Shown: positions 1-7,820, counted from the first letter of the stretch. The stretch is 21,738 nucleotides of DNA from 66-474 sp039923855 (GCA_039923855.1 JBDTBW010000057.1:1-21738); one strand, 5' to 3'. The notes: generated by a model from the letters alone, not told the origin. Translations and numbers: made by a program.

Positions 1-383
1 TGGCCGACCGCTGAAAGCGGCATCACGATGTAATTCATTACGAAGAACACGATAACGCCATAAGCAAGACCGGCCAGGATCGACCGCGCGGTCAGCCAGC
101 GCATCCGCAGTGCAGCAATCACGAAAATCGCCGCAATGATTATCGACATGCCCCACTGCAACAACATGCCGAGCGCGGAAACGCCCATTCCGCCATGGAA
201 TGCCGCCTTGCCGAGCAAGCCGCTGGCGACAGCGCGGCAGATGGCCGGCAAGTTGATGTGATTGATCAACGCCGCCGCGCAAATGTCGATGGCGCCCGCG
301 ATCAGACCGCCGGCGAGGATGGCACTGACGACGCGCGTGGCAGGGATCGCATGGCACGCAATCGGAATCGTCGGTGCATTCAT
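1..383 (-). CDS. Small integral membrane protein, uncharacterised (3' end outside window)
   Basis: An open frame runs from an ATG at 383 leftward to the window edge without a stop, giving 127 residues of an unfinished protein. AAGGGAG lies about 6 nt before the ATG, a good ribosome site. The protein is mostly hydrophobic: likely membrane segments at about residues 18-40, 70-95 and 103-125, the last starting a VFFVMNYIVMPLSAV stretch. The order of small residues and Gly/Ala resembles short uncharacterised membrane proteins common in Xanthomonadales and Burkholderiales, but I cannot name a family or a function. It is divergent from the YCII-domain gene, with 189 bp between the two starts. Confidence 0.7.
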   Translation of the reverse strand, partial: MNAPTIPIACHAIPATRVVSAILAGGLIAGAIDICAAALINHINLPAICRAVASGLLGKAAFHGGMGVSALGMLLQWGMSIIIAAIFVIAALRMRWLTARSILAGLAYGVIVFFVMNYIVMPLSAVG

Positions 384-572
384 GGCGAACTCCCTTGGCG
401 AATTTCTTCACCAGCATATCCCATGCCTCGCCTTTTATGCGACCCGAACGCGCGCGCCAAAGCCGCGCGGGTAACGTGTCGATTTCGCGCCCGTCCGTTC
501 GTCGTCACAATGAAAGCCGGGTTCTCGACCATGAATCCGGCGCCATTCCCGACAAGACCAAGGAGAACGACA

Positions 573-992
573 ATGCGAGTCATGGTGATCGTCAAGGCAA
601 CGCAGGATTCCGAAGCCGGCGTGATGCCGAGCCGTGAATTGCTCGAGGCGATGGGCAAATACAACGAGGAATTGGTCAAGGCCGGCGTGATGCTGGAAGG
701 CGAAGGCCTGCATCCGACCTCGCGTGGTGCGCGGATGCGCTTCGACGGCACACAGCGGCGCGTGATCGACGGGCCGTTCACCGAGACCAAGGAACTGATC
801 GCGGGCTTCTGGTTATGGCAGGTGAAATCGCTGGTAGAAGCGATCGAATGGTTGAGGCGCGCGCCGTTCGATGGCGGCGAGGAAGTCGAAATCCGCCCGG
901 TGTTCGAGGCCGAGGATTTCGGCGAGGCGTTCACGCCGGAATTGCGCGAGCAGGAAGAACGCCTGCGCGCGCAGGTGAAACAGTCCCGTTGA
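573..992 (+). CDS. YCII/DGPF-domain protein
   Basis: 139 residues. The ATG at 573 is chosen because AGGAG sits at 561-565, and because the family begins at MRVMVIVKAT; the frame stays open further upstream but shows no homology there. The family signature is visible as VIDGPFTETKELIAGFWLWQV, followed by a helix SLVEAIEWLRRAPF. This is the YCII-related dimeric alpha/beta-barrel fold (DGPF domain), about 110-140 residues. Members are often encoded beside ECF sigma factors of the SigJ type, but none is visible here. The biochemical function of most members is unknown. The charged tail (residues 110-139) is probably helical. It converges on the c-di-GMP gene, with only 12 bp between stops. Confidence 0.9.
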   Translation: MRVMVIVKATQDSEAGVMPSRELLEAMGKYNEELVKAGVMLEGEGLHPTSRGARMRFDGTQRRVIDGPFTETKELIAGFWLWQVKSLVEAIEWLRRAPFDGGEEVEIRPVFEAEDFGEAFTPELREQEERLRAQVKQSR

Positions 993-1004
993 AGCGGCCG
1001 GCGA

Positions 1005-3764
1005 TCAGCCGCCGCGCCGCGGCGGCACCAGCTTCAACTTGCCGGCGGTCGGCAGCGGCTTCGGACACAACATGCGCTCGATCGCGGCCGCCGGTAGCGG
1101 ATACGAATACAGATAACCCTGGCCTTCGACGCAACCGGCGCGCAACAGGAACTCGTGTTGCGCTTCGGTTTCGATGCCCTCGGCGATGGTGATCAGACCC
1201 AATGCCTTGGCCATCGCCAGGATCGCCTCGCTGATCGCCGCATCATTGGCGTTGCCCGGCAAGCCGGTGACGAAGGAGCGATCGATCTTGAGATAGGCCA
1301 CCGCCGGCAACTTGAGATACGCCATCGACGAATAGCCGGTGCCGAAATCGTCGACCGCCACCGCGACGCCTAGCGCGTGCAACGCCTGCATCGTGCGTTG
1401 CGTGCCCTCGCCCAAGCGCAGCATTGCGCCTTCAGTGATTTCCAACAGAACACGCTGCGCGGGCGTGGCGTAGGTCTGCAGGGTTCGGCTGACGCTCTCG
1501 ACGAAAGCCGGATGCCCGAACCAGCGCGCCGACACATTGACCGCCACGCGCACGCGCGGCATGCCGGCGCGATCCCACTCGCGGATCTGCGCGCACACCG
1601 CCTGCATCACCCATTCGTCGATGCGATGGATGAGCCCCAGGCTTTCCGCGATCGGGATGAACTCGCCCGGTTGTACCTCGCCGCGCTCCGGATGCTGCCA
1701 GCGCAGCAGCGCCTCGGCCGCGAGAATGCGCCCGCTGCGCAATTCGATGCTGGGCTGATACACCAGGCGGAATTCATCGCGCATCAGCGCCTGACGCAGT
1801 TCGGTCGCCAGTTGCAAACGCCGGCGCGTGTCCGCGTGCATCATCGGCGCATAGAAACGGTAGGCGTTACGCTCCTCGGTCTTGGCCGCATACATTGCCG
1901 CGTCCGCATTGCCGATCAGAGTGAGCGCGTCGGTTCCATCCAGCGGAAAACCCGCGATGCCGATGCTGGCGCTGAGCACGATTTCGTATTCGTCGATCGC
2001 GAAGGGTTCCGACAACGCGGTCAGCAAGCGGCTGGCCAACGCGGCGGCGTCTTCGCGCAGGCTGAGTTTGCGCACCAGCACGGTGAACTCGTCGCCGCCG
2101 ATGCGCCCGGCCACATCGTCGTCGGACAATTGCCGGCTGATGCGCTCCGCCACCTGCACCAGCAACTGATCGCCGATGCCGTGGCTGTAGCTGTCGTTGA
2201 CGATCTTGAAGGCATCCAGATCGATGAACAGCACCGCGACAGCGCAACGCTCAGCGGTGGCGGTGGCGACCGCGTCCGCGCAATAACGCTCGAACTCGGC
2301 GCGATTGACAAGCGCGGTGAGTGGATCGTGAGTGGCCAGATGTTCCAGCCGCTGATGATCGGCCTTGAGTTTGGAGATGTCGTTGAATACCGCGACGTAA
2401 TGCAGCACCTTTCCTTCGCTGTCGCGGATCGCGCTCAAGCTGAGCTTCTCCGGATAGCTGCTGCCGTCGCGGCGGCGGCTTTGCACCTCGCCCAGCCAGT
2501 TGCGTCCGGCCGCAATGTCATCCCAAATCGCCTGCGGCAACGGCGAGCCGTCGGACATCCGGCGGGTCTCGTCGAAGCGCATACCTTCCAGGCTTTGCGC
2601 GGTGAAGCCCGTGATGCGGGTGGCCGCGGCGTTGACCGAGGCCGCCATCCGGCCCGGGTTGGCGATAATCACGCCCTCGACGATGCTGGCCAGCGCTTCC
2701 GCGGCGATCCGGCGTTCCTGCTCCATCGCCACGCGCTCGGAAATGTCGCGGATGATCGCCTGCCGCACTACCCTTTCGCCCCATACCGCGAGGCTGCTTT
2801 GCGTTTCGACCGGTCGCGCGCGATTGCTCTCGCCGCGCAAGGCGCCGACTGCGGAGTTGCCGTCGCGTTGCGGCGTGCGTTCCAGGAAGAGATCCGCGTA
2901 GCGGTCGCCGAGCAGTTCCTGCGGATCGCGCCCGGTCCACGCCGACGCGGTGCGGTTGGCGTCGAGGATGCGCCCGCTGCCCTCGTCGACCATCACGATC
3001 GCGTCGGCCGCGCTGTCGAACAGCAAGCGATAACGCTCCTCGGTGCCGCGGATGTCGGCCAGAATCCAGCGTGCCATCCACAGCCAGAACAAAGCGGCGA
3101 GGCAGGCCGCGGCAAACACGCCAAGAAAAAGAATGTTGCCGCACCACTGCGCGCCTTCGGCCAATTCGCGTGAGAAATGATTGGCAAGCGGCTCGATTGT
3201 GGCGTTCGCGCCACGTATTTGCGCACGCTCGTAAGCAACCTGTTCGCTCGGGATTGGGCCAAGCGCATAAGCACGCTGCAACCTGTCGGCGGTCGTTCCA
3301 AGTTGCGCGAGCGGCATATCGGTAGCACGCCAAGCCGCAAGAGCTTCGCGAACGTAAGGCGCCCAGCCCAAATTGCGGATCATGAAGATCATGCCGGATT
3401 TCGCGCGCGGCATGACGTCGCCCCGTGCAAAGGCCAGATCGATCGCCTGCGCGTCGTAGGCAGGCTTGGTGACGGCATCCCTCGCCCACCGATCGGATTC
3501 GAGCAACGCGAATTCGTGCTTGAAGGAAGCCAGATATTCAGCACGCCCGGTGATCGCGAAAGCGTCCAGATCGATCACCGCCTGCTTCTGCGCCTTGGAC
3601 CAGACGCTCTCGCCGTTCAGGAAACCTGCGAGAGCGATCTGTGCCTGCAAGGCGCCCCACGTAAGCGCCAGGATAAAGCACACCACCGCGACAAGCGCGT
3701 AGGCGAGCGGCAGCAGCCGCCGCGACAAAGGCTTTTGCAAGCTGATCGCAGACTTGCGCATCAT
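1005..3764 (-). CDS. Membrane-anchored PAS-PAS-GGDEF-EAL c-di-GMP synthase/phosphodiesterase
   Basis: 919 residues. The N-terminus has a membrane segment at about 16-38, a likely periplasmic helical sensor of about 165 residues, and a second segment at about 209-233. Two PAS domains follow (about 243-345 and 355-470), the second ending in VAVFNDISKLK, then GGDEF (about 472-640) and EAL (about 655-900). The GGDEF signature is intact at 556-560, but the inhibitory-site RxxD position (547-550) reads SDDD, so product inhibition may be lost. The EAL domain looks active: EALLRW at 684-689, NVSA near 743, DDFGTG at 805-810, K826 and E862 in AEGIE. Both activities are therefore possible, with direction set by the sensor. 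Start codons at 3764 and 3761 are adjacent and preceded only by a weak GAG. It lies 61 nt downstream of the UndA-like gene on the same strand and may be co-transcribed. Confidence 0.93.
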   Translation of the reverse strand: MMRKSAISLQKPLSRRLLPLAYALVAVVCFILALTWGALQAQIALAGFLNGESVWSKAQKQAVIDLDAFAITGRAEYLASFKHEFALLESDRWARDAVTKPAYDAQAIDLAFARGDVMPRAKSGMIFMIRNLGWAPYVREALAAWRATDMPLAQLGTTADRLQRAYALGPIPSEQVAYERAQIRGANATIEPLANHFSRELAEGAQWCGNILFLGVFAAACLAALFWLWMARWILADIRGTEERYRLLFDSAADAIVMVDEGSGRILDANRTASAWTGRDPQELLGDRYADLFLERTPQRDGNSAVGALRGESNRARPVETQSSLAVWGERVVRQAIIRDISERVAMEQERRIAAEALASIVEGVIIANPGRMAASVNAAATRITGFTAQSLEGMRFDETRRMSDGSPLPQAIWDDIAAGRNWLGEVQSRRRDGSSYPEKLSLSAIRDSEGKVLHYVAVFNDISKLKADHQRLEHLATHDPLTALVNRAEFERYCADAVATATAERCAVAVLFIDLDAFKIVNDSYSHGIGDQLLVQVAERISRQLSDDDVAGRIGGDEFTVLVRKLSLREDAAALASRLLTALSEPFAIDEYEIVLSASIGIAGFPLDGTDALTLIGNADAAMYAAKTEERNAYRFYAPMMHADTRRRLQLATELRQALMRDEFRLVYQPSIELRSGRILAAEALLRWQHPERGEVQPGEFIPIAESLGLIHRIDEWVMQAVCAQIREWDRAGMPRVRVAVNVSARWFGHPAFVESVSRTLQTYATPAQRVLLEITEGAMLRLGEGTQRTMQALHALGVAVAVDDFGTGYSSMAYLKLPAVAYLKIDRSFVTGLPGNANDAAISEAILAMAKALGLITIAEGIETEAQHEFLLRAGCVEGQGYLYSYPLPAAAIERMLCPKPLPTAGKLKLVPPRRGG

Positions 3765-3825
3765 GAACTCTATGCCATAACTAATGCGTCACCTCCGACT
3801 TCATGCACATTGCGTACCAGCATGG

Positions 3826-4617
3826 TCAAGCCGCAATCGCAGCCTCCTCGTAGGGAGCTTGGACCGCCATGAGCCTGTTCGTTTGCAGACAACGATCTCC
3901 AAACAGACGCATGGTCACGTAGGTGCGGTGTACGCACTCGCCGATATGCTCAATCTCGGCGATCCGGGGCGAATTACCAAGCAGGGTGCACACAATTTCA
4001 AGCGCTTCCCAGGGGTGGGTATCATCGTAGGCGGCGTGCAATTGCAGCCAGCGCAAGCTGGACTTGCGCGCCGGGACGGGAAAGCTCTGTACATAATCTT
4101 TGCTTTCGTAAACCTTTTGTGCCCATTCCCCGGTGGCGCCTTCGACCGCATAGTTGACCGCGGCGATGCCGGCCGCCAACGTGTCGCGATCGCTGACTTC
4201 CTCGCACCAATCGGCGAACACCAAGGTGCCGCCCGGCGGCACGCCGTTTAGGACGTGCTCGCGCGCGACACCAGCGCCGTCGGCCCAGTTGAGCCAGTAT
4301 TCCGCATGGTTCTGTTCAACCCGGATGTTGCGCACCAGCCAACGCCGAGCGAGGTTATCGCCGGGGCTGCGGCCGAAACGGGTCTTCAGCAGACTGCGTG
4401 CCATGTAGGCCGGAAAGCGCTCGATCACCGGCCAGAGGCCGGCCATGAAGTTGGCGGTGCCGATTTCGTCGAGTTCGCCTTCGCACATCATTGACCACAG
4501 CTCGTGATCGACCACGGCTTGCTTGGCGGAGTCGCATTCGGCGACCATATCCTGCGCCCACTGCGGATAGCTGCCCAATTCGGTCAGGGGACCGGTCAGT
4601 TCGAAACGGGTGTTCAT
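3826..4617 (-). CDS. undA: UndA-like non-heme diiron fatty-acid decarboxylase (1-alkene forming)
   Basis: 263 residues; ATG at 4617 with AAGGAG about 7 nt upstream. The fold is the heme-oxygenase-like diiron (HDO) type often labelled TenA-family. Visible ligands are E101 and H104 (VEQNH), E159 (NYAVEGATGEW), and H194, D198, H201 (LHAAYDDTHPWEAL). From memory these are the same residue numbers as the diiron ligands of Pseudomonas UndA (about 261 aa), which uses O2 to turn lauric and other medium-chain acids into terminal alkenes such as 1-undecene plus CO2. The flanking segments GPLTE..SYPQWAQ, KTRFGRSPGDNLARRWLVRNIRVE and EALEIVCTLLGN also look like UndA. CADD and PqqC relatives space the first Glu/His pair differently. 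Substrate is inferred; function in this organism is unproven. It is divergent from the aminotransferase and upstream of the c-di-GMP gene. Confidence 0.8.
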   Translation of the reverse strand: MNTRFELTGPLTELGSYPQWAQDMVAECDSAKQAVVDHELWSMMCEGELDEIGTANFMAGLWPVIERFPAYMARSLLKTRFGRSPGDNLARRWLVRNIRVEQNHAEYWLNWADGAGVAREHVLNGVPPGGTLVFADWCEEVSDRDTLAAGIAAVNYAVEGATGEWAQKVYESKDYVQSFPVPARKSSLRWLQLHAAYDDTHPWEALEIVCTLLGNSPRIAEIEHIGECVHRTYVTMRLFGDRCLQTNRLMAVQAPYEEAAIAA

Positions 4618-4670
4618 GACGATTCTCCTTGGAGGTCACGTGGTTACTGCGGTGGTTGCTGCTTCGATCC

Positions 4671-4698
4671 GCTGGCGCCGGGCATAGGCGGCGCCAGC
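4671..4698. repeat. 9-bp perfect inverted repeat in undA upstream region
   Basis: GCTGGCGCC at 4671-4679 is matched by GGCGCCAGC at 4690-4698 with a 10-nt loop. On the minus strand it would lie in the undA leader if transcription starts further right; on the plus strand it is followed by only three T, so it is a poor terminator. Confidence 0.6.
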
Positions 4699-4703
4699 TT
4701 TCC

Positions 4704-4723
4704 CGGCATGGCGAGTCATGCCG
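4704..4723. repeat. 7-bp perfect inverted repeat in undA upstream region
   Basis: CGGCATG at 4704-4710 pairs with CATGCCG at 4717-4723 around a 6-nt loop. It is separated by only 5 bp from the hairpin at 4671-4698. On the plus strand it is followed by AAAA. Whether it acts as an operator or as RNA structure cannot be told from the sequence. Confidence 0.5.
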
Positions 4724-4854
4724 AAAATGCTTCAAATTCGTTGCGGGATGGGCACAGCGGCGCGCGGCCCGCAAGGCGGGCATGACACTTCGATACCCCC
4801 TGTCTCCCCAGATCATGATCCGGTGCGCTCGGGCAGAAATCGACGGCGGACGCC

Positions 4855-4860
4855 TATACT
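4855..4860 (+). promoter_or_regulatory. Candidate -10 element for the aminotransferase operon
   Basis: TATACT matches the sigma-70 -10 consensus well in an otherwise GC-rich region. No good -35 is seen 17 bp upstream (GGCAGA). If used, the transcript would have a leader of roughly 135 nt containing the palindrome at 4955-4969. Confidence 0.22.
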
Positions 4861-4954
4861 GCCAACTCTACGCGCAAATGGCAGCCTTGGCATGGGTCTG
4901 AAGCACTGGCTGGCCCAGGCGGCCCCTGGCACCCATAACCGCGGGGGCATGCGC

Positions 4955-4969
4955 CGAGACCGGGTCTCG
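4955..4969. promoter_or_regulatory. 15-bp palindrome (CGAGACC-G-GGTCTCG), possible operator
   Basis: Perfect palindrome with a single central base, ending 33 bp before the aminotransferase ATG. Its position between the candidate -10 and the ribosome site would suit a repressor site, but no regulator gene is adjacent and no second copy was noticed in the window. Confidence 0.3.
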
Positions 4970-5002
4970 CGCCGCCCTCCCGCGCAACCATCGAGAAACA
5001 TT

Positions 5003-5929
5003 ATGAGCAAAGGCACCCACGATTACGGGCCCGATCCACGCAATGCCGGTATAAAAATCAGCGTCAACGGCGAATTGTTCGCGCGCGATGCAGCGAAAGT
5101 ATCCGTGTTCGATTCCGGTTTCGTGTTGGGCGACGGCGTCTGGGAAGGCCTGCGCCTGCACGACGGCGGCCTGCCGTTTCTCGATCAGCATCTTGATCGC
5201 CTGTACGAAGGCGCGCGCGCGATCGATCTGGACATCGGCCTGACGCACGAACAGTTGACGCAACGCATCGTCGAGATGCTACGCGCGAATGACATGCGCA
5301 GCGAGGTGCATATCCGGTTGATGGTGACGCGCGGCGTCAAGGCCACGCCGCACCAGGATCCGCGCTTCGTGATCGGCGACGCGACAATCGTCATCATTCC
5401 GGAATACAAGAATCCGCTTCCGGAAACGGTCCAGCGAGGTATCCGTCTGTTCACCGTGCACGTGCGCCGCGGGGCGCCCGACGTGCAGGATCCGAAACTC
5501 AACAGCCATTCCAAGTTGAACTGCATCCTCGCCTGCATCCAGGCAAGCAAGGCCGGTTACGACGAGGCGCTGATGCTGGACCCGCACGGCTTTGTCGCAA
5601 CCTGCAATTCCACGCACTTCTTCATCGTGCGCAAGGGGACGGTTTGGACGTCCACCGGCAACTACTGTCTGGGCGGTATCACCCGCGCCAACGTGATTCG
5701 TCTCTGTCGCGCCAATGACATTTCGGTGTTCGAAAAGGATTTCAGCCTCACGGATGTCTATGGCGCCGAGGAGGCTTTCGTCACCGGCACCTTCGCGGGC
5801 CTGACGCCGGTGCGCGAGATAGACGGCCGTACGATGGGCGACGGCAAGCAAGGTCCAGTGATCGCGCGCTTGCAACAGCTTTACATGGAACTGGTGAAAG
5901 CCGAGAGCGCGAAGGGCTCGCAGGTCTGA
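5003..5929 (+). CDS. Class IV PLP-dependent aminotransferase (BCAT/D-amino-acid transaminase-like)
   Basis: 308 residues from the ATG at 5003; the ribosome site is weak (GAGAAA). The start is set by the family N-terminus, ISVNGELFARDAAKVSVFDSGFVLGDGVWEGLR at about residues 19-51, which is the typical class IV opening. The Schiff-base lysine is probably K171 in SHSKLNCILA, with K165 the alternative; spacing differs slightly from IlvE and bacterial D-amino-acid transaminase, so this is a distinct subgroup. GYDEALMLDPHGFV and the glycine-rich GGITRANVI cofactor-binding segment (about 224-232) are present. The donor substrate cannot be assigned; branched-chain, D-alanine and aminodeoxychorismate chemistry are all found in this fold. 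It is followed after 2 nt by a sulfotransferase-like gene, so the two are almost certainly co-transcribed. Confidence 0.88.
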   Translation: MSKGTHDYGPDPRNAGIKISVNGELFARDAAKVSVFDSGFVLGDGVWEGLRLHDGGLPFLDQHLDRLYEGARAIDLDIGLTHEQLTQRIVEMLRANDMRSEVHIRLMVTRGVKATPHQDPRFVIGDATIVIIPEYKNPLPETVQRGIRLFTVHVRRGAPDVQDPKLNSHSKLNCILACIQASKAGYDEALMLDPHGFVATCNSTHFFIVRKGTVWTSTGNYCLGGITRANVIRLCRANDISVFEKDFSLTDVYGAEEAFVTGTFAGLTPVREIDGRTMGDGKQGPVIARLQQLYMELVKAESAKGSQV

Positions 5930-5931
5930 TT

Positions 5932-6687
5932 ATGCGCGACGGCCTGCGCATCGCGATGTGGTCCGGTCCGCGCAATATCTCCACCGCGATGATGCGCGCC
6001 TGGGAAAACCGCGAGGACACGACCGTCATCGACGAGCCGTTCTACGCGCATTACCTCGACGTCACCGGCGTCAATCATCCCGGCCGCGACGAAGTCGTGC
6101 GGTCGCAAAACACGCACGCGGCGGAAGTCGTGGCGATGCTGGCCGGGCCAATCCCGGACGGCAACCCGATCTGGTACCAGAAGCACATGACGCAGCATAT
6201 GCTGCCGGACATGCCGCTCGACTGGCTGGATCAAGTGACTAACTGCTTTCTGATCCGCGAACCGGAAGCGGTGGTGGCCTCGTTCACCATCCAGCGCCCG
6301 GACGCCGCCGCGTGGGAGCTCGGCTTCGAGCAGCAGGCGCGCCTGTTCGATCACGTCTGCGACAAGCTGGGCTACGCACCGCCGGTGATCGACGCCGCCG
6401 ACGTGCTAAAGGATCCGCGCAGAACCTTGGGCGCGCTGTGCGCCAAACTCGGAATCCCTTTCACCGATCGAATGCTGCACTGGCCGCCCGGCCCTCGCGC
6501 CAGCGACGGCGTGTGGGCGCCGCATTGGTATGCGGCAGTAGAACGCTCGACGGGGTTTGCGCCGTTCAAACCGCGCGAGGCAAAACTCTCCGATTTGCAG
6601 CGCAAACTCGTTGACGAGTGCCGGCTATTTTATGAAAAGTTGACGGGGTATCGATTGAGTGCGACGCTCGATGGAAGACCCAGTTGA
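5932..6687 (+). CDS. Sulfotransferase-like P-loop protein
   Basis: 251 residues; ATG two bases after the aminotransferase TGA. The N-terminus reads RIAMWSGPRNISTAMMRAWENR (about residues 6-27), the phosphosulfate/P-loop region of the sulfotransferase-like fold. Next come IDEPFYAHYL (about 34-43) and FLIREPEAVVASF (about 104-116), the latter in the place of the second nucleotide-binding segment of sulfotransferases. No signal peptide or membrane segment. The substrate is unknown; such proteins may be true PAPS-dependent sulfotransferases or have another nucleotide role. Tight coupling to a class IV aminotransferase suggests a shared pathway, perhaps modifying an amine or hydroxy compound. As I recall, these two domains also occur in one polypeptide in some plant aminotransferase-like proteins, which would support a functional link. 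Confidence 0.78.
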   Translation: MRDGLRIAMWSGPRNISTAMMRAWENREDTTVIDEPFYAHYLDVTGVNHPGRDEVVRSQNTHAAEVVAMLAGPIPDGNPIWYQKHMTQHMLPDMPLDWLDQVTNCFLIREPEAVVASFTIQRPDAAAWELGFEQQARLFDHVCDKLGYAPPVIDAADVLKDPRRTLGALCAKLGIPFTDRMLHWPPGPRASDGVWAPHWYAAVERSTGFAPFKPREAKLSDLQRKLVDECRLFYEKLTGYRLSATLDGRPS

Positions 6688-6757
6688 CATAAAAATCGTG
6701 GCGAGACCTCGCAGATATAAATAAACCTGCACCTTCTCTCAAACGCTGCCGAACACA

Positions 6758-7613
6758 TCAGAACAAGGCGGCCGGCTCATTACCAGTGGATCCGGATTTT
6801 TCCCGCACTTCCCGGATGTACTCCAACTCATTTTTCGACTTCTGATCGTTCGGATCGATCTTCAGCGCTTCTTGGTACTTCGCCTCAGCTTCGTCGAGCT
6901 TGTGCATGTCGGTCAATGCGAAGCCCTCGCCGCGCAGCGCGCGTCCGAGCTCGATATTCTTGATGTCGTCGGGTGAAAAGTTCGTAGCCGCTTCGGCTTG
7001 CTGGTAAAGCTCCAAGGCTTTGGCCAAGTCGTGTCGCTGCTCGTAGGTGTAGGCCATCTCCGATAGAAATGTGGAATTCCACGGCGACAAAGCCAGCGCC
7101 TTTTTGCAAGGCAGCGCGAGCCTCCTCGATGCGCAGTAGGTTAATCAGCGCATTGCCCTTCAGGAAATATGCAGTGGCCCAGGTCGAAGACAAGACTGCG
7201 GCGTTCTGTTTGTCTTTCGCTGCCTCGGCCGTGTACAGAAAGGTCTCGACTCCACTGCGCGCGCAGTAGTAGCGCTTGCTGTGATCTTTGCCCGGCCCAT
7301 TTTCATAATGCGCGATGACTTGGGCAATCGGGCCTGCAATAGCATCGGCGTCTTGCCCTGCCTTGATCATTTGCATCGCTTGAGCGAGCAGTTGATCTTG
7401 GGCTTCGTCCTCTCTGCTCTCGGGCACGGCAGCTTGTGAGCTGGCACTGGCCGGGAGTGTGATTTGCATCCCGGTACTTGTCTGCTGCACGGTTTGCGCG
7501 TGTGCGGACAACGCGTGGAAACCCACGGCGGCGAATGCGCCGATCAAGATCAGAACAACGAAATTGTGCGGCGCGAGCACACTCGCGCAGTGGACGCGTG
7601 CAATGACAGCCAT
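6758..7613 (-). pseudogene. Secreted TPR-repeat protein, broken by a one-base frameshift
   Basis: Two frames join into one protein. The first begins at ATG 7613 (AGGGGAA ribosome site just upstream) with a signal peptide ending near SAHAQ, and runs to EEARAALQK. The second continues as SPWNSTFLSEMAYTYEQRHDLAKALELYQQ through two TPR-like helical pairs to LDEAEAKYQEALKIDPND and a stop at 6758. They are shifted at the T5 run 7101-7105 (A5 in the coding strand); removing one A restores QKALALSPWNSTF, a normal TPR end. The corrected length is 284 residues. TPR proteins bind other proteins; being exported, this one probably acts in the periplasm. A homopolymer slip could be a real mutation or a sequencing error. 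It converges on the P-loop gene, with 70 bp between stops. Confidence 0.75.
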
Positions 7614-7734
7614 GATTCCCCTTCCCTGTGGGCGCGATTGGATGACGGCAGTATCGCGCCGGACATTAACGTGCGGGGGAGAACGTAGCAAGCCCAACAT
7701 CAGCCTCGCGCATCGCAGCAACGTGCCGATCGCT

Positions 7735-7758
7735 TTGGGGTTCGCAAGTTCACCCCAA
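7735..7758. repeat. Palindromic dispersed-repeat unit
   Basis: TTGGGGT at 7735-7741 pairs with ACCCCAA at 7752-7758 around a 10-nt loop, followed by CCTACA. Read on the minus strand it has the TGTAGGTTGGGGTGAA look of intergenic palindromic repeats that recur in many proteobacterial genomes. Only one copy is seen here. Confidence 0.45.
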
Positions 7759-7820
7759 CCTACATTGATCGTGTTCCATGGCGGGTTGCCACCGGCCCTA
7801 CGAAATCTGGTCATGGGAAG

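Larger units (their letters stand above)
4618..5002. other. Divergent intergenic region with several inverted repeats
   Basis: 385 bp between the undA-like start (minus) and the aminotransferase start (plus). No convincing gene is present. It holds two hairpins at 4671-4698 and 4704-4723, a small GCCCGC/GCGGGC repeat near 4768-4783, a candidate -10 at 4855-4860, and a 15-bp palindrome at 4955-4969. The plus strand is open into this region in the aminotransferase frame, but the upstream residues look like non-coding sequence and the family start is at 5003. Confidence 0.6.

Noticed and set aside
1377..3173. 598-codon plus-strand open frame
   Set aside because: It is antisense to the PAS-GGDEF-EAL gene; composition is Arg/Ala/His-rich with no recognisable domain, as expected for a shadow frame in GC-rich DNA.
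3826..4617. Assignment of the HDO protein as a CADD-type p-aminobenzoate synthase, given a nearby class IV aminotransferase
   Set aside because: The first Glu/His ligand pair is 3 residues apart (E101/H104) as in UndA, whereas I recall a 7-residue spacing in CADD; overall segments also fit UndA better.
4878..4901. Tiny leader-peptide-like frame (MAALAWV) before the aminotransferase
   Set aside because: Too short to support; no run of regulatory codons and no terminator/antiterminator pair downstream.
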